From: Macrocystis pyrifera | Taxonomy: Eukaryota > Sar > Phaeophyceae > Laminariales > Laminariaceae | Reading direction: 5' to 3' | NCBI GenBank assembly: GCA_031763025.1 | Contig: JASSKH010000037.1 | Span: 2,418,001 to 2,482,000, forward strand | Length of the DNA: 64,000 nt | Shown here: in pieces, positions 61,440-64,000 of the stretch | Position numbering within the stretch: position 1 is the stretch's first letter | Layout: every line of letters begins with the position of its first letter | Notes under the pieces: model-generated | What the model saw: the letters and a program-made list of their open reading frames with translations, nothing else | Databases searched by the model: none | What the model was told of the DNA's origin: nothing | Translations under genes and position numbers: made by a program

Positions 61440-61790
61440 GTATACCAGCGCAGTACCACCAGTCTAGGATTCCCTAGCCTACCACCAGTCTAGGATTCCC
61501 GAGAACTGATTTGGAGCTGTAGCGACCCACCAGTATACCAGCGCAGTACCACCAGTATATGATTCCCTAGAGTACCACCAGTCTAGGATTCCCTAGACTA
61601 CCACCAGTCTACGATTCCCTAGAACTGATTTGGAGCGGTAGCGACCTACCAGTGCACCAGCGCAGTACCACCAGCCTAGGATTCCCTAGACTGATATAGC
61701 GCGGTAGCGACCCACCAGTATACCAGCGCAGTACCACCAATCTAGGATTCCCGAGACTGATTTGGAGCGGGAGCGACTCACTGGCACGCA
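61440..61790 (+). repeat. Nested tandem array with CCACCAGTCTAGGATTCCCT
   Basis: Units of roughly 100 bp (TGATTTGGAGCGGTAGCGAC, CCACCAGTATACCAGCGCAG, TACCACCAGTCTAGGATTCC) with an inner 30-bp repeat expanded to different copy numbers. The minus-strand frame here (repeated YISLGNPRLVVLRW) is a repeat shadow. Confidence 0.85.
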
Positions 61791-63514
61791 CTAGAGCAGA
61801 GGGTGCAGTACTAGTAGCACACGAACGTCACCAACAGGAACAGAACACAAAGATTGTTTATAGACTCCGAATGAGCTTGGGTGCTCGGGAAGCGATTAAA
61901 ATCAACGAGAGATCCCTCTACTAAATATAGAAAAAATACAAAAAAACTACCAACAACGGCACACAATATCTGCGCTGCCGCAAAAGTGCTCCTAAGGTAC
62001 GTAACGTATAGGCCTTCAGAAGGACTAGCAGGACGTTGAAGGACGGTATACTCCTGGTGTTTACGTATGTGTACTATATGTTTTACCCTGCATAAAATAC
62101 GATTGGTACCTTTGCGGACGGGGTAAGGAACCACGTGGGGCTACCGATTTACTTAAAAGAAACCGTAGCGCGGTGTATGGGGCGAATGCATATTTTTGTT
62201 CCGAGACACAGGCTCGTAGTTCGGATTTATCAGTGAAGTGCGCAAATGATGCGAGAACATGACATAAGTACGTTGTCTCGGCGCAGGCATACGTGGTTGT
62301 AACATGAGCGAATGCCAATGCTGCTCCAAAATGCGCCTTTTCCCAAAAATGGTTTTCAAACTGAGCGAAACTCCGATGATAGTCTTCGGGAGTGCTCTAA
62401 ATAGTATGCCAGGTACACACGCATTACCCGTTGGCGGTGGGTATATTTAGGAAAGAAAACGGACGTAAAAAAAAAAAAAAAAAAAAAAACAAAAAAACAA
62501 ACAAGACAGAGACATGCTGCACGGGGGAGGTTGCGTGCGCAGCGGGTGTTTCGGATGCGCTTGAAAGAAAAATAAATAAATAAATAAACAAGCACTACTA
62601 CTGTACGTGGCAGAACAAAAAATCTGCAGCGTGTGAGTACATTTGTCTGGAAATGTTGCGTACCAGGTATCTACTATGATGTCGGTAAGATCTCAAGGCA
62701 CGATAAATATTAGATACGAGAGAGAAGACAGGAAGTCAAATACTGTAACACAAAAAAAAAACAAGAACCAAAAAACGCAACAGGTGACGCCATATATTGC
62801 GACATTTGTGCAGCATACCAGCACAAAATTGTTTTGGCGCTGGAATATTGTGTACCATTTGGGCAGAATAGTATATGGTTACCACTTGTACTACAGCTGT
62901 TAGTAGACTGCAGTTCTATTTACGTCACTGGTATCTTATAAATTTTGAAATACGTCAGCTGTGAGTTCGACATCAGTAATTATTTATTTTTCGATTCGGA
63001 AATGCTATCTGACCAAAACAATTAAATAAATTGACCCCAATTTCAATTTAATTATTTCGTACTGGAAATAGAGAGAATTATTTATTTTCCGTCTTCGGGC
63101 ACACGAAATCGACATAAAATCAATATTTAATTTGAACGGCATGCCGATACAAAATCAACATTTGCAAATCACGCCGAAAAAGAATCAACATTTGCACGGT
63201 ACGCCGGCACTAAACGATATCCATCGTGCGGGGACATTTTTCATCATTTTGCGCAGCATCGTTGACTAAAATTGGATCGTGCTCGAACTGCGTGTACATA
63301 CATGAGCAGGAGAGGAGCACAGCGCGCTATCATGTATGGAACGCTGGTATTTTGTTTTAAGAATGATGGAAAAATTACCAAACGAGCAGCATGCCGGTCC
63401 ATTTTGCAAACGGTTTTCTAAACGGACAGCATGCCGGTTCAATTTGCGAAAGACACGACGACTTTTCAAAACTAGCAGCATACATACCACACTCTGGACA
63501 ATGGACACAACAAT

Positions 63515-63950
63515 AGTCCATTGCTTCGACAATAGACGAGGGGGGGAATCTATCGATGTATATAATCTGAGACAATAGATTGTGCAAGGTATCTATCGAT
63601 AGATATTGTCGGCGAGAATAGACTGGTGATATCGTCGATCGATAGACATAGTCTAACACAATAGATGGCGAACTTCGTCCATCGATGGCCATTGCAGGCC
63701 ACAAGAGAACGTGCGATATGTCGATTGATGGTCATTGCCGGCCACGATAGATTGTGCGAGATGTCTATCGACAGCCATTGGTGACCACAATAGATTGTGC
63801 GAGAGGTCTATCGATGTGGCCACTGCGGGCCACAATATATTGTGCAAGAGGTCTATCGACGGCCATTTGCCGGCCACACTAGATTGTACGATATGTCTAT
63901 CGATGGCCATTGCCGGCAATAATAGATTGTACAAGCTATTCACCGATAGC
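63515..63950 (+). repeat. 43-bp minisatellite ending the window
   Basis: About nine units of about 43 bp with consensus ATGGCCATTGCCGGCCAC, AATAGATTGTGCGAGA and GGTCTATCG. The palindromic TCTATCGATAGA or TATCGATGG junction occurs at most unit borders. The last unit decays at about 63950. Confidence 0.85.
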
Positions 63951-64000
63951 CATCTCGAGGATATTTTGCACTCATCCCACTATATACGAGGTATGTAATG

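Overview
This window is nuclear eukaryotic DNA from an intron-rich, repeat-rich genome. Real protein-coding sequence comes as short exons with GT-AG junctions separated by long introns. No operons, ribosome-binding sites or CRISPR arrays were seen. The gene content (GT23 fucosyltransferases without the animal SH3 tail, a DUF2608-type HAD protein, LINE, Copia and hAT remnants) would suit a stramenopile, perhaps a brown alga. That placement is an inference from memory of these families; no marker gene here fixes it.

The clearest genes are all on the minus strand. (1) 14565-8736 is a four-exon HAD-superfamily protein resembling DUF2608, with motif I, the switch Thr, Lys and second Asp motifs visible and splice phases that agree. 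(2) 31346-24929 is a six-exon GT23 (FUT8-like) fucosyltransferase; the exon phases join into an open frame of 433 codons. (3) 57546-49515 is a paralogue of (2) in the same orientation. It has the same exon order and identical lengths for exons 3 and 5, but a 5-bp shortfall in exon 2 breaks the frame, and a hAT element sits in intron 2. The similarity also covers roughly 1 kb downstream of each gene, so this is a segmental duplication with units about 26 kb apart. (4) The 3' ends of two unrecognised genes lie at 22561-22046 and 42178-41878.

Much of the rest is mobile or repetitive DNA: a MITE family with five copies and TA target duplications (5.2, 9.8, 18.7, 33.8, 53.5 kb); a degenerate LINE (37.2-38.7 kb); a degenerate Copia element (40.4-41.5 kb); a deleted hAT element (52.6-54.3 kb); a 0.5-kb foldback element (19.8-20.3 kb); an 836-bp element with terminal inverted repeats and a perfect 22-bp hairpin (16.9-17.8 kb); two opposed tandem arrays around a repeat core (44.8-47.0 kb); tRNA-like SINE-type sequences (2.9, 11.9, 60.5, 61.3 kb); and several minisatellites (TTCCA type at 2.5-3.5 kb, a higher-order TCTGTAGGGTAT type at 20.4-22.0 kb, a 61.4-61.8 kb array, and a 43-bp array at 63.5-63.95 kb).

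The remaining long stretches (roughly 0-2.4, 5.7-8.2, 14.6-18.6, 31.4-37.2, 42.2-44.8 and 57.6-60.4 kb) hold short open frames that I cannot support as genes. All exon boundaries were read by eye from splice consensus, phase and paralogue comparison. No search or transcript data were available.
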